Positions 1 through 11,500 of a DNA stretch of 64,000 nt are shown piece after piece. Each line of letters opens with the position of its first letter. Position 1 is the stretch's first letter. This stretch comes from a virus. The translations under genes were made by a program, and so were the position numbers. The notes under the pieces were generated by a model. That model saw only the letters and a list, made by a program, of their open reading frames with translations. It did no database searches and was not told the origin of the DNA. The stretch lies in IMG/VR virus record IMGVR_UViG_3300025626_000007, positions 41,045-105,044 of that record; one strand, 5' to 3'.

Positions 1-42
1 GGAGAAATTTCTCTCCGTGAAGTAATAGATAACAACAATTAG
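1..42 (+). CDS. 3' end of an upstream gene (partial)
   Basis: Frame 1 is open from the window edge to a TAG at 40-42 and would give a C-terminus ending in VIDNNN. The stop lies directly against a late promoter, as expected for the end of a preceding late gene. Only 13 codons are visible, so no family can be named; position would suit a baseplate gene. A competing reading is that frame 3, which stops at 18-20, is the real one. Confidence 0.4.
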   Translation, partial: GEISLREVIDNNN

Positions 43-50
43 TATAAATA
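43..50 (+). promoter_or_regulatory. late promoter TATAAATA
   Basis: Exact match to the T4 late promoter box, 29 bases upstream of the first complete gene. In T4 this box is recognised by the gp55-type sigma factor; a gp55 homologue is encoded at 46236-46820. Confidence 0.75.
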
Positions 51-78
51 GAACATATAATCTTTAGGTAAAAAGAGA

Positions 79-1080
79 ATGACTAGACAAGTATTAAACA
101 GAGGCACAATCGCGAACGATGGTACGGGTGATACACTTCGTACTGCATCGTTGAAGATTGAACAAAACTTCCAAGAGATCTACAACAAACTTGGAGATGG
201 TGCATCTCTGATGGCGTTGATCGACTTTGACTCTTCGGGTATTATATTCGAAGGATCTGTCGAGAACAATTTTGAGACTCGTTTGCAAGTCGCTAACCCA
301 ACAGCAGATAACACGGTTACAATACCGAACTATTCTGGTGCATTGGTTATGGACTCTGCAACACAAACATTGTCTAACAAGACTTTACTAAGTCCTATTT
401 TGACTACCCCACAGATTAATGACACTTCATCGAATCACAGATATGTGGTTGCAGTGAATGAGTTGGCTGCGAATAGAACAATTACATTACCACTGTTGGG
501 TGCGGCAGATACTTTTGTATTTAATAACCACACCGCAATATTAAAGAACAAGACACTTCAGAATCCTACTCTTAACTCTCCGGTTATCGGTAAAGAGATT
601 CTTGATAGTGCGGGTAACGAATTAATACAATTCCAAGACTCCGGTTCTGCAACAAACTTTATTCGAATTGGTAACTCCCCCACTAGCGTACCTGCAATAG
701 TGCAAGCTGCGGGTGAAGCAAACTCCGCACTATCACTCAAGGGTTCGGGTAATGGTGGAGTTAAAGTTGACTCTAAACTTGTATTAAAAACACAGGGTAT
801 TTCGACAAATGGTGGTACCGTGAGTGCAAATTCACCAATAACATTATTCACCAATACAACTACTGGCGCACATAGTCTCGCAAGTGGTACCAGTGGACTA
901 AATGGTGAAGTTAAGTATCTTGTTAATAAGGGTGCGGGTACACAGACCATTAATGAAACTTCAAGTAATCTTGCTGCATACGCAAGTCTTATAATACCAC
1001 AGAACGAATCGGTTACTTTGATGTGGTTTGGGACTCAGTGGATTGTGATAAATAAAACTGATAACGTAACAACTTCGTAG
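79..1080 (+). CDS. virion structural protein, fibre-like
   Basis: 333 aa. The N-terminus (about residues 1-40, with NDGTGDTLR and a following amphipathic NFQEIYN stretch) is a module I associate with structural proteins of marine T4-like phages. The middle is Ser/Thr/Asn/Gly-rich with phrases such as NKTL and DSAGN, typical of fibre shafts. The last 50 residues form a compact-looking domain ending in an aromatic patch (MWFGTQW). No signal peptide or membrane segment is seen. It lies behind a late promoter and just before gp8, so a baseplate-proximal fibre or appendage is likely. The exact role is not known to me. Confidence 0.75.
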   Translation: MTRQVLNRGTIANDGTGDTLRTASLKIEQNFQEIYNKLGDGASLMALIDFDSSGIIFEGSVENNFETRLQVANPTADNTVTIPNYSGALVMDSATQTLSNKTLLSPILTTPQINDTSSNHRYVVAVNELAANRTITLPLLGAADTFVFNNHTAILKNKTLQNPTLNSPVIGKEILDSAGNELIQFQDSGSATNFIRIGNSPTSVPAIVQAAGEANSALSLKGSGNGGVKVDSKLVLKTQGISTNGGTVSANSPITLFTNTTTGAHSLASGTSGLNGEVKYLVNKGAGTQTINETSSNLAAYASLIIPQNESVTLMWFGTQWIVINKTDNVTTS

Positions 1081-1093
1081 GAATATATAAAAA

Positions 1094-2464
1094 ATGCCAG
1101 TAATCACCGATCAATTTAAAAAGCAGGTCTTAGATGACCTTCTTACGGACTTGGATTCAACTTCCGTAAGATACTATGCGGCCATTGGTAGATCCGAGGA
1201 TTGGAATGCTTCTGACCTTGCGACTGTTCCTACTAATGATGCACGTTCTGTCAGAGAGTCAAGAGGATCTTTGCAGTCTATCAAACTCATCGAAGATGCA
1301 TCATATGTGATTCCTCGTAGAATATGGGTTGCAAACCTTATCTACTCTCCATATGATGACAACGATGTAGGTTTCCCCGAGAACCCTTTCTATGTAATCA
1401 ACTCGAACAACGAAGTTTATGTTTGTTTGGAACAGGGTAAGAAACAGGATGGTTCATCTCAGTTATCTACTCTCCAACCTACAGGTAACACTACCGGTAC
1501 ACCTTTCCGTACTGCGGATGGTTATACTTGGAAGTTCTTATACTCTATCGGTGCACTTCGTGCAGATAAGTTCCTGTCTTCTGCGTATATGCCAGTTAAA
1601 TTTGTTGCTTCAACTGACTCGGATTCTCCGGCAGAAGATCTACAACAACAACTAGTTCAGAATGCAGCGGTTAAAGGACAAATCCTTGGTTATAAAGTAA
1701 CTAATGGTGGTTCTGGATATACCTCTGCACCTTCGGTAAGTATCGTAGGTAATGGTACTGGTGCAATTGCATATGCAGTACGCGCAGGTGAGACCATCGT
1801 TGACATTAAAGTCAAGGCTGACTCTGCGGGTAACTCTGGTAATTCTTACTTCGGTTCGGGGTATGAATATGCGAATGTAGTTATATCTGGAGGTGGTGGT
1901 GACTCTTGTATTGTTCGTCCTATACTCGGACAATACAATGGTATTGGTTCAGACCCTGTTATTGACCTGAAGGCAAATGGTGTTATGTTTAACTCCAAAC
2001 CAGATGGTATTGAGGGTGGTGACTTTATTACTGGTGACGAGATATTCCGTCAAGTATTGTTGTTACGTAACCCTAGAGTAGATAGTTCAGAAGGTACTTT
2101 ACTTACATCTACTTCTGCCCGAGCACTTGATAGTATTATACACGATGGCAGTGGATTTGTCAAGTCTACAGTTCAGAAATCTCAGATTCAAGGTGTTACC
2201 TCTGGTGCTAAAGCAATCATCGATGACACTAATGATTCGGATACAATCTGGTATCACCAAAATGAAACAACCGGATTCACCTCCTTCCAAGTTGCAGAAG
2301 AGATTCAGGTGGTGGGAAACACAAATATCAACGGAACAATAAGTAGCAAAGTAGACGGTGGGTTTAATCCGTACACTGGAGATCTACTATATATTGATAA
2401 CCGTTCAGCAGTCACGCGATCCACTGATCAAACCGAAGACCTGAAAATCGTAATTACTATCTAG
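1094..2464 (+). CDS. 8: baseplate wedge protein gp8-like
   Basis: 456 aa; T4 gp8 is 334 aa. The first 190 residues carry the family pattern: an early YYAAIGRSEDW phrase, a VIPRRIW segment, FYVINSNNEVYVCL and DGYTWKFLYSI. From about residue 200 there is an extra region with GGSGYTSAP, a turn-rich phrase often found in phage baseplate and fibre proteins, and the same phrase recurs in gp14 of this genome. Starts 13 bases after the previous gene and runs almost directly into the 1957-aa gene, as in cyanophage baseplate clusters. gp8 joins the wedge arms of the baseplate. The assignment is by remembered family pattern. Confidence 0.75.
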   Translation: MPVITDQFKKQVLDDLLTDLDSTSVRYYAAIGRSEDWNASDLATVPTNDARSVRESRGSLQSIKLIEDASYVIPRRIWVANLIYSPYDDNDVGFPENPFYVINSNNEVYVCLEQGKKQDGSSQLSTLQPTGNTTGTPFRTADGYTWKFLYSIGALRADKFLSSAYMPVKFVASTDSDSPAEDLQQQLVQNAAVKGQILGYKVTNGGSGYTSAPSVSIVGNGTGAIAYAVRAGETIVDIKVKADSAGNSGNSYFGSGYEYANVVISGGGGDSCIVRPILGQYNGIGSDPVIDLKANGVMFNSKPDGIEGGDFITGDEIFRQVLLLRNPRVDSSEGTLLTSTSARALDSIIHDGSGFVKSTVQKSQIQGVTSGAKAIIDDTNDSDTIWYHQNETTGFTSFQVAEEIQVVGNTNINGTISSKVDGGFNPYTGDLLYIDNRSAVTRSTDQTEDLKIVITI

Positions 2465-2473
2465 GATTAAGAA

Positions 2474-5400
2474 ATGCCAAACACATTTACAGAACAAACA
2501 TTCAGATCGACCTATAAGGATGATCATGCGGATAGTGATAATTATTCACGAATCTTGTTCAATGCCGGCCGTGCATTGCAAGCACGTGAACTTACGCAGA
2601 TGCAAACCATCATCCAAAAAGAAATCAAAAGGTTTGCTGATAACATATTTCAAAAGGATGGTGTTCCTACTAAGTCTGGTGGAATCGCACCCAATAACAC
2701 TTATGCTTTCGTCAAGATAGAGAATGATCAGAACAACTCTTTTGATGATATTGCAGCACTGAAGGGTGTTGTACTGACTGGTGCAAATTCTAGTATCAAA
2801 GTCAAAGTTTATGAGGCAGTTGCTTCAGAGAACAGTGATCCGGATACTCTTTATGTACAATACTTAGATAATCCAAATACACAAAGTCCTTCGGTTGCTC
2901 TTACGTCATCTGCGTTTGTTACGCCTGGCGAAGTACTCTCTAACGGGTCTAACATCAACCTAACTGTTCAGACTACCAATACCTCTACCAATCCCGCAGT
3001 TGGATTTGGTTCACAGGTCGAAGTTGGTCAATCCGAATTTTACGTTCAGGGACATTTTGTATTCTGTCCTAAACAAAATGTATTTCTCAGTAAGTATAAC
3101 AACAACCAGACAGCAGATATTGGTTTCAAGGTTGTTCAAGATGTTGTGACGGTAACAGATACCGATGCACTATACGACAATCAGAATGCGACACCTAACC
3201 GTTCTTCGCCTGGCGCAGACCGTTATCGTATCCGACTTGTTCTTACTAGACGAGATCAGATAGTAACCGGAGATACTTTCGTATACTTCTGTCGTATCGA
3301 ATCTGGTCAACTAGTTGATCAACAATCAGCAGACGAAAGTTTTGATAAAGTAAGAAACCACGTTGCTACACGAGTAAGAGAAATCAACGGTGACTTCATT
3401 CAGAAGTACTGGAAACTTCGTGTAGAACCTAATGGTACAAATGCAAGTTCTACTTTAATGTTGAAGGTAGATCCAGGCACTGCATACATCGATGGATTCC
3501 GAGCTGCAACTACTGCAACTCGGAATATACCTATTCCTAAGGCAAGAGATACAATACTTAGAGAAGAAGAACAAATAGGTATCGACTACGGAAACTACTA
3601 CTATTTCGATAGTGGTGTTGGTATGTTGGATATCGATACTTGCGAAGAAGTAACTCTATATGCAGGTTTCGATGGTGCAGATAGTGCAATTGGTACTGCA
3701 CACATTCGTGCGATTACCGAAGGAACAAGTTCACTTCGTACTGGTGGATATACGTATACTCGTGCACCTTTATACAAGGCACACCTATTTGACATCTTCC
3801 GAGACAACTATAACTATAGTTTACGTGATGTTAAATCTATCAAATCTACTACCAACTCACACCTAGTAAACCTTGTTCAAGTAACAGGTAATGTGGGAAG
3901 TGTTGTACATGAACCTAAGAAAAATGCGTTGTTGTTTGATACTCCGTTGAGACGACCCAAGTCTTTTACTGATGTCACACTGACGTTCATGAAGAAGTAT
4001 AACTTTACTGCTTCAGGTACTACCCATACTATTACTCTAACCGATTCTGGTGAGAGTTTTGTAGGTGAGTCTGACATTATTGTTGCATCCGCAACTGAGT
4101 TTGCTCCCGCAGGTATTACCCCAAATATTCAATCAGGTAACAAAGACGTTTTGTTCTCTGGTCTTACCAATGGTGTTGCGTATGAAGCAATAGTATTTGT
4201 ACGAAAGACTAATGCAAGTGCCAAGACAAAGACACTGACCGAAACTACTGTTACAACATCATTAGATTCTGATGGAAAGGGTGTTAATTACCTTGCCCTC
4301 GGTAAATCAGATGTTTACAGTGTTGAACGTGTAACACTCAATGACTCTGATGGTGCAGATGTATTCACCAGTTTCTTGTTTGATGCAGGTGGCCGTGTTA
4401 CTCACCAAGATGACAGTAGACTCATTTACTCTGGTGGTGGTTTTGATAGTGCAGGACAATCTATATTTGTACGATTCAAGTACCTAGAACCTTCGGTAAG
4501 TGGACAGTTCTTTGCTGTAAACTCTTATGATGGTCAACTAGATTATCTGAAAGTTCCTGGCCAGAAATTACCGGATGGTGGTATCCTATCTTTACGAGAT
4601 GCAATCGACTTCCGTCCATCAACTGATGGTTCTGGTTCGTTCTCCTCGGGTAGTATATGTCCTCTACCAGTACCTACAGACACTATCATTACCGATGCAG
4701 AGTATTACTTACCTCGTGCAGACCGTTTGGTTGTATCTAAACAGGGTGAACTACGTTATATCACTGGTTCTTCCTCGTTGAATCCGAAATATCCTGATGT
4801 TCCTGTGGATTGTATCGACCTTTATAAACTGAGACTGAATGCTAATACCATGCATACTCAGGATTTAAGATCAACTCTTATTCCACGTAAGGGTTATACG
4901 ATGCAGGACATCAACAAACTAGAAGAGAAAGTTGATCGTCTTGAAGAGATGACTACATTATCACTTCTCGAACTGAATACCAAGATGATGAACGTTTTGG
5001 ATTCTGCGGGTAATGATCGTGCCAAGTCTGGTTTCTTTGTAGACAACTTTAAGTCACACTCTCATTCTCAAACTAAGTCTCCTGAATATCGTGCTGCGAT
5101 TGATAAGAGAGGAAAACTGTTACGTCCTACTTTCGTAGAAGACTGTGCAGATCTTTTCTATGACAGTGACCATGTTGGTCAACTACGTACCGGTGTATTC
5201 GGTGACTTCGTTATGTTGGATCATACTGAAATTGCATATGAAGCCCAAGAACTTGCCTCTGGTACAGAAAACCTTGCACCCTTCTATGTTCCTACTATTG
5301 TCGGTAATCTAGAACTTTCTCCTGAAACTGATTCTTGGAAAGAGACTCAGAAAATTGGTGAGACTGTTGTTGGTCGTTCAAGTGAATTTGACCTTAGACA

Positions 5401-8347
5401 TGCATTGAACTGGAACAACTCAGAGAACGAGTGGTTCGGTGTAGATCCTTCTGACTTAGAAGCAGGTGATGCCGCAACTTCATTTGTAAGTGGTACCGCA
5501 ACTTCTGTTGTACATAATAGTTCTGACCCTGTTCTCATTGGTAGTGAGACAACCGAAACTCTTGGTGAGTGGGTTGAAGTCGGTCATGTGACTGATGTTG
5601 AAACTCTCTATACCGAAACCGTAGAAGTCTCGCGTGAACGTGAAGAAGAAATCTCTCGTACCGTAATTGACTCTGGGTGGAACAATGATTATTGGAATGG
5701 TTGGTATGGTGGTTGGGCTGGTAACTGGGGTGGTTCTTACTTTGGTCTAGGTGGATCGGGTTATGGTTATAGTTATTCCATTCCTTGGACACAAGAACAA
5801 ATTACCACTGATATGTGGGATGTTGTTACTACCGAAACTAGAGACAAAGTTAAAACTGTTAACACCTCTACTTACGAAACTACACGTACAATCGAAACTG
5901 AAAACGCATATGAGAGTACTACTGACACCACGACTACGACTACTACCTCTAATACAGTAAACCGTATCGCGAGTGAGTCTACTATCCGTGACGTAGTTGG
6001 TAAGAAGATTATTGATGTGTCGGTCATTCCTTTCATGCGTTCAATCGATATTCGATTCAAGGCTGAAGGTCTTCGTCCTAATACACAGTACTTCCCATTC
6101 TTTGATGGTTCTAATGTATCTTCTTTCTGTAGAGAAGAGACTGATTTCAAGACTTATCAAAATAGAAAATACCTAGACTCTAAAAGTACTAGTGATGAAG
6201 AAGGGGTACAACGTACTACCCAAGAACATAGTTCTGGTAAGACCAACCTCATATCTGATGCTGAAGGTACTATCACGGGTTCTTTCGAGGTACCGAACAA
6301 CCAAGCGATGCGTTTCTATACGGGTCAACGTGAGTTCGCATTACTTGATGTGAATGTTAACGATTTCTCTGCCGCAATGTCATTCGGTAAAGCGGTGTTC
6401 CACTCTAGAGGTGTCCTCGAAGAGTATGAAGATGAAATCGAAGTAACTCGTGTACTCAAGGTTGTTGGTAATAGTACAACTGATGTTGATAGATCAGTGA
6501 CTACTAAAAACACCGTATGGACTGAATCTGTAATTTCAACTGAAGTTGCAACTGATGTTAAGTCAACCGAAACATACACGACACTTACTGGTGATACAAC
6601 AACTACCACAGAACATGTGGGCGAAACTTCGGAACTCAATTACCAAAATCAAATCACTCCGGTAGATCACGTTACGGATACCACTACTCCTCCAGGCGGT
6701 TCTGGAAGTGTTGGTTTCAGTAAAGGTGGTTACCATTATGATAAAAATGTTACTGCGTATAACGATCATTATACTTACCACGATCCGGTCGCACAGACTT
6801 TCTTGATTAAACAGATTGCGGGTGCGTTTATTACTTCGGTTGATGTTTACTTTGCAACTAAGTCTTCTAGTGCTCCTGTATTCTGTGAGTTGAGACCTAC
6901 CGTAAATGGTGTTCCTTCTTCAAGTAAGATTATTGCAACTAAGAAACTGTCTGCTAGTCAAGTAAATCTTGTTCCTCAAGGATCTAACAACAAACAGATG
7001 TTACAGAATGCTACTACATTCTCATTCGATCATCCGGTATTTGTTGCAGGTGGAGAGTACGCCATTGTACTGAGACCCGGCAACAATGATCCAGATTACA
7101 ATGTATATGTTGCGACTGTTGGTGAGAGACAATTGAACTCCAACGAAGCATTCATTTCACAACAAACAACTCTGGGTGGATTCTTTAAGTCTCAGAATGG
7201 TAAGTTGTGGGAGCCTTCTTCTGGTCAAGATCTTGCATACAGAATCAACGTTGCTAGGTTCGAAACTTCTGGTAATGCGATTCTTGAGAATGCAAACATA
7301 CCTCCGGTGTCTCTGTCTAAAGACCCATTGGTCGTAGATTCTGGATCTGACACTGTACGTGTTATGTTCAAAGGTCATGGACTTAGAGATGGAGATAAGA
7401 CTTGGATTCGTGGTATCGACTCTGCAACTGATTTCGGTAATGGATTGACCGGTGCAGATGTGAATGGTGTGCGTACTGTTATCGCCTTTGATAACTCGGG
7501 TTACACATATCAAGCAACTTCTTCTGCAACTTCACGTAAGTGGTTCGGTGGACAGTCTGTAACTTCACAGAGAAACTTGAACTACGAAGTGTTGAGACCA
7601 GAGATTGATATCAAACAACCAAGTGAGACTAACTATACAATGTCTATTAAGACTACTAGTCAGTCTGCATTGGCTGGAAGTCAGACCAGATTCGTCAAAG
7701 ATGCCTCATATCAAATCATCGAGAACAAGAAGAATAATGAGTTTTCAAATCCTCGTGCACTTTATAACAGACGTACCGAGAACCTAACCGGTGCAGGTAA
7801 ACTTGTAGGAGAACGTTCTGCAACTGTACAGGTAACAATGAAGACAACTAACCCATACTTGTCTCCAGTAATTGACTTGCAACGTGCCAAGGTGAATACC
7901 ATTCACAACTTGATATCTAAACAAGACTCTGCTGCGACTGATGGGTTCAATGTTCCGTTATCTTATGTCAATGAGTTAAATCCTCTATATGGTACTGAGT
8001 CTGCGAAACATGTTACTAAGATAACAACCCTTACGGAAGAGGCTGTTGGTCTGAAGATCTTACTTGCTGCGAACAGACCTCCTGAGTCAGATTTCCAAGT
8101 TTATTGGAAAACTGCAAGTGCGGGTGACGACATCAAGAGATCTTCATGGAATTTGGTCAACTCAGAAACTACTTTACCGGTAGATACTAACAGAAACATT
8201 TTCCGTGAGTATCGTTATCTTGTCGGTGGTGATGGTGGTACTATGGCACCATTCACACAGTTCCAAGTAAAAATCGTTATGAGATCAACTAATAGTGCGC
8301 AAGTACCTAGTTTCCGTGACTTGAGGATTATATCACTGGCAGTATAA
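2474..8347 (+). CDS. giant baseplate/fibre structural protein, DUF4815-type N-terminus
   Basis: 1957 aa, the largest protein in the window. The N-terminus (FTEQTFRSTYKDDH, then FNAGRALQARELTQMQTIIQ) matches the DUF4815 module of large structural proteins that follow gp8 in marine T4-like phages. Residues about 810-840 contain a short coiled coil (INKLEEKVDRLEEM). Residues about 1069-1105 are a Trp/Gly/Tyr-rich segment flanked by Thr/Glu-rich repeats, including a run of six or more Thr. A phrase DPVAQTFLI near residue 1437 opens a C-terminal region also typical of cyanophage structural proteins. Probably part of the baseplate rim or fibre attachment, comparable in position to T4 gp10. This function is inferred. 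Confidence 0.75.
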   Translation: MPNTFTEQTFRSTYKDDHADSDNYSRILFNAGRALQARELTQMQTIIQKEIKRFADNIFQKDGVPTKSGGIAPNNTYAFVKIENDQNNSFDDIAALKGVVLTGANSSIKVKVYEAVASENSDPDTLYVQYLDNPNTQSPSVALTSSAFVTPGEVLSNGSNINLTVQTTNTSTNPAVGFGSQVEVGQSEFYVQGHFVFCPKQNVFLSKYNNNQTADIGFKVVQDVVTVTDTDALYDNQNATPNRSSPGADRYRIRLVLTRRDQIVTGDTFVYFCRIESGQLVDQQSADESFDKVRNHVATRVREINGDFIQKYWKLRVEPNGTNASSTLMLKVDPGTAYIDGFRAATTATRNIPIPKARDTILREEEQIGIDYGNYYYFDSGVGMLDIDTCEEVTLYAGFDGADSAIGTAHIRAITEGTSSLRTGGYTYTRAPLYKAHLFDIFRDNYNYSLRDVKSIKSTTNSHLVNLVQVTGNVGSVVHEPKKNALLFDTPLRRPKSFTDVTLTFMKKYNFTASGTTHTITLTDSGESFVGESDIIVASATEFAPAGITPNIQSGNKDVLFSGLTNGVAYEAIVFVRKTNASAKTKTLTETTVTTSLDSDGKGVNYLALGKSDVYSVERVTLNDSDGADVFTSFLFDAGGRVTHQDDSRLIYSGGGFDSAGQSIFVRFKYLEPSVSGQFFAVNSYDGQLDYLKVPGQKLPDGGILSLRDAIDFRPSTDGSGSFSSGSICPLPVPTDTIITDAEYYLPRADRLVVSKQGELRYITGSSSLNPKYPDVPVDCIDLYKLRLNANTMHTQDLRSTLIPRKGYTMQDINKLEEKVDRLEEMTTLSLLELNTKMMNVLDSAGNDRAKSGFFVDNFKSHSHSQTKSPEYRAAIDKRGKLLRPTFVEDCADLFYDSDHVGQLRTGVFGDFVMLDHTEIAYEAQELASGTENLAPFYVPTIVGNLELSPETDSWKETQKIGETVVGRSSEFDLRHALNWNNSENEWFGVDPSDLEAGDAATSFVSGTATSVVHNSSDPVLIGSETTETLGEWVEVGHVTDVETLYTETVEVSREREEEISRTVIDSGWNNDYWNGWYGGWAGNWGGSYFGLGGSGYGYSYSIPWTQEQITTDMWDVVTTETRDKVKTVNTSTYETTRTIETENAYESTTDTTTTTTTSNTVNRIASESTIRDVVGKKIIDVSVIPFMRSIDIRFKAEGLRPNTQYFPFFDGSNVSSFCREETDFKTYQNRKYLDSKSTSDEEGVQRTTQEHSSGKTNLISDAEGTITGSFEVPNNQAMRFYTGQREFALLDVNVNDFSAAMSFGKAVFHSRGVLEEYEDEIEVTRVLKVVGNSTTDVDRSVTTKNTVWTESVISTEVATDVKSTETYTTLTGDTTTTTEHVGETSELNYQNQITPVDHVTDTTTPPGGSGSVGFSKGGYHYDKNVTAYNDHYTYHDPVAQTFLIKQIAGAFITSVDVYFATKSSSAPVFCELRPTVNGVPSSSKIIATKKLSASQVNLVPQGSNNKQMLQNATTFSFDHPVFVAGGEYAIVLRPGNNDPDYNVYVATVGERQLNSNEAFISQQTTLGGFFKSQNGKLWEPSSGQDLAYRINVARFETSGNAILENANIPPVSLSKDPLVVDSGSDTVRVMFKGHGLRDGDKTWIRGIDSATDFGNGLTGADVNGVRTVIAFDNSGYTYQATSSATSRKWFGGQSVTSQRNLNYEVLRPEIDIKQPSETNYTMSIKTTSQSALAGSQTRFVKDASYQIIENKKNNEFSNPRALYNRRTENLTGAGKLVGERSATVQVTMKTTNPYLSPVIDLQRAKVNTIHNLISKQDSAATDGFNVPLSYVNELNPLYGTESAKHVTKITTLTEEAVGLKILLAANRPPESDFQVYWKTASAGDDIKRSSWNLVNSETTLPVDTNRNIFREYRYLVGGDGGTMAPFTQFQVKIVMRSTNSAQVPSFRDLRIISLAV

Positions 8348-8348
8348 T

Positions 8349-8582
8349 ATGAAAAAGAGAGAACTGGTACACGTAAAAGATGAACCCGATTTTGCAAGAG
8401 ATGCAGAATCGGGTGCCATTATTAATATAAATAGAAGTGAAATACAACTTGCACGGGAACAGAAGAAACTCCGTAAACAAAAGATGCAAGATGAAAAGAA
8501 TCTTAAAGTAAAGGTTGATAGACTAGAGTCAGATATCCATGATATCAAATCCTTACTTTCACAACTAGTAGAGAAACTATAG
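8349..8582 (+). CDS. small coiled-coil protein next to fibre genes
   Basis: 77 aa, highly charged. The N-terminus (VHVKDEPDFARD) resembles small proteins found beside fibre genes in T4-like cyanophages. Residues about 35-77 form a Lys/Glu/Leu-rich coiled coil (KVKVDRLESDIHDIKSLLSQLVEKL region). It starts one base after the preceding stop and ends at the base before the next start, so it is co-translated with the giant structural gene and the following fibre gene. A fibre assembly or trimerisation helper is a guess. Confidence 0.7.
   Translation: MKKRELVHVKDEPDFARDAESGAIININRSEIQLAREQKKLRKQKMQDEKNLKVKVDRLESDIHDIKSLLSQLVEKL
8426..8433 (+). promoter_or_regulatory. late promoter-like TATAAATA inside the preceding gene
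   Basis: Exact TATAAATA lying in the coiled-coil gene, 150 bases upstream of the 8583 fibre gene. Sequence identity to the other late boxes is complete; its internal position makes activity less certain. Confidence 0.45.
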
Positions 8583-11500
8583 ATGTCAAGACCATTTACG
8601 AAACTAAGTGACTCGTTCAAGACAATGCGAGACAACCAGAACACTGTCTCTTATAATATTGGCGATCCGGTGGATCTTCTCACTCACGGTGATAGTGATG
8701 TGGTCATGGCCATCAACGAAATCGAAAGGGTGTTTGACGCATCTTCCGGTGAAATCATTTATCCTACGGGAAATGCCCTCCAAGGGGAAACTCAAACTCG
8801 TTTACTAATCAGTACTAATCAAGCAAGTGGTACTGATGTACAATTCAATGTCGGTGCAAACTTCAACGTTGATGCGGTAGGTGATATTAATTTAGATGCC
8901 GGTGGATCTAACATCAACTTCCTTGATGATTCGGTCAGTCGTATTGCATTTACTTTGGGTGCGACTAACACTGTTGGTGTGACTGGTGTACTTGACCTTG
9001 ATGTCTCTTCTAATCTCGACATCGATGTGTCTGGTAATACGACTCTTACCTCCACCGGCACAACTACTATCGAAACAACTACATTCACTGTAGACGCATC
9101 CGGAGATGTAATCCTTGATGCAGATGGCGGAAATGTAACTTTCAAAGATGGTGGTGTCACAGAGTACGACTTTGCTACTGACGGTACAGTTTCTCGTACC
9201 GGAAACTTGACATTTGACATCTCGGGTGATATAATCTTCGATGCAGATGGGGCAAACATTACATACAAAGATGGTGGTGTTACTCGTATTGCATATACGA
9301 TGGGTACCACTAACACCGAAACCATAACTGGTAATTATACTCTTGATGTGTCTGGTAATATTATACTAGATGCGGACGGTGGAAACATCGACCTAAAAGA
9401 GAATGGAATATCTAGATTTGAATATGGTTTGGGTTCATCTAACACCGTAGACGTAACAGGTAATCTAGCCCAAACCGTCTCAGGTAACTTCTCAGACAGT
9501 GTTGGCGGTGCTTATGATATCACCTCAACTGGTGGAATGTCTCATACCACTCTTGGTACTCTCACCACAACCTCATTGGGACAAACCCATAATGTGACAG
9601 GTGACTTCACTGTTGATGCATCCGGAGATATTACTCTCGATGCTGATGGTGGACAACTATATCTAACAGATGGTGGTGCCAATAAGGTAACATATAATTT
9701 CGGTACGAATCAAGAGATTGATATTGTCGGTTCGTTGATCTTTGATGTTGCCAATGATATTGTATTGGATGCCGGTGGTGGTGACATTGACCTCAAACAA
9801 GCTGGAACGACTCGTTTTGCTTACGGACTAGGTTCAGCAAATACTTTAGATGTTACAGGTACACTCACTACTACTACTTCGGGTAACAACACCCTTACAG
9901 TGGCAGGAGATCACTCTGACAGTGCTTCTGGTACTCGTGACATCTCTTCGACTGCCGGTATCAATATCGACACTCGTGGCCCGATGACGAATACTGCGGG
10001 TGGTGCATTCAATCTTGTTACCGAATCAAACATGGGTCTTACCGCTGGTGGTAACCTAACCGCAGATATTGAGGGTGATATCAACCTTGATGCGAACGGT
10101 GGTAATGTTACACTTAAAGATAATGGTGCAGTAAGATTTGATTTCCAGATGGGTGCGAATCAAGAGATTGACGTACCCACCGGCAACTTAACTGTCGATG
10201 TGGCAGGTGATATAGTACTGGATGCAGGTGGAAACGATATAGACCTGAAAGGTGCGGGAACAACTCGTTTCGCATATGGTCTAGGTGCATCGAACACATT
10301 GGACGTAACTGGTAATCTTGCACAAACAGTATCAGGTAACCAGTCTGACAGTGTTGGAGGTACTTACTCAGTTACTTCTATTGGTGCAATGTCTCATACT
10401 ACTTTGGGTACATTGACCACAACATCATTGGGACAAACCCATACAGCAGACGGTAATTACTTGATCGATGTTTCTGGTGATATTACACTTGACGCAGATG
10501 GAAACGACATTTACTTCAAAGACGGTGCATCCACACGCATCCGTCATCAATTAGGTGCAACAAACAACATCACTGTTACCGGAGATTATAATATATCGGT
10601 AAGTGATTCTGCATCTTTGTCTACTACAAATGGTTATAGTCTAACTATTGGTGGTTCGGTAAAAGAGAATATTACTGTAAACAAAACTACTACTGTTGGT
10701 GGCACATTAGTAAATGCCATCATCGGTGCATTAAATGATAGTGCGGACTCGTATGGTCTGACTACTACAGGTAATATTATACAGACTGCCGGTGGGTCTA
10801 CATCTACTACCGCAGGAACAACTGCAACCATCAATGCAGGAACAGATATTCTTCTTGATGCATCTGGAGATATTACTCTCGATGCTGATGGTGCGGACAT
10901 CTACTTCAAGGATGGCGGTGTAACTAAGTTCACCTATAACCTTGGTGCAAACCAAGAAGTTGATGTTGTAGGAAATCTGACGTATGATGTCTCCGGTGAT
11001 ATTACACTTGATGCAGACGGTGGTGACATATATCTCAAGGATGCAGGAACTCAGTTTGGTCGTTTACAGAACAGCAGTAATCAACTAGATATCTGGTCTG
11101 GATCTACTCTTGCAATCGAAATGGATTCAAGTAAGGTAGAGATTCATGGTCGTGCATTCTACACTGACGAAGATCTAGACACTACCGCACAAGATGTTGC
11201 GGGTGGTATCAATGAACTTCATTTGCAACTAGATAGTGCAGTTGGCGAGATAGAGTCCGAGAAACTTATAACCCGTGCGCATCTGGACATTATACAGTCC
11301 GGTGGTACAACTGCGAACATGTCAGGAACAGGTATCTCTACACTGGATACAACAAGTAAGTTTATTGTTCCGGCTATCAATGAGATCCACACACAGTTGG
11401 ATAGTGCAGTTGGTGAGATTGAAGTTGTAAAGGGTAGAGTCACAAGTAATGACACGGACATTCTTAACTTGAGTAATCGAGTAGGACAGTTGAATCAACT

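Noticed and set aside
1-16. Short inverted repeat GGAGA/TCTCC at the window edge as a terminator
   Set aside because: Only five pairs and no T tract; the same bases are better read as coding.
8819-9325. 168-codon minus-strand frame over the 8583 fibre
   Set aside because: Shadow of the LDADGG repeat; its own repeat is only the complement of the real one.
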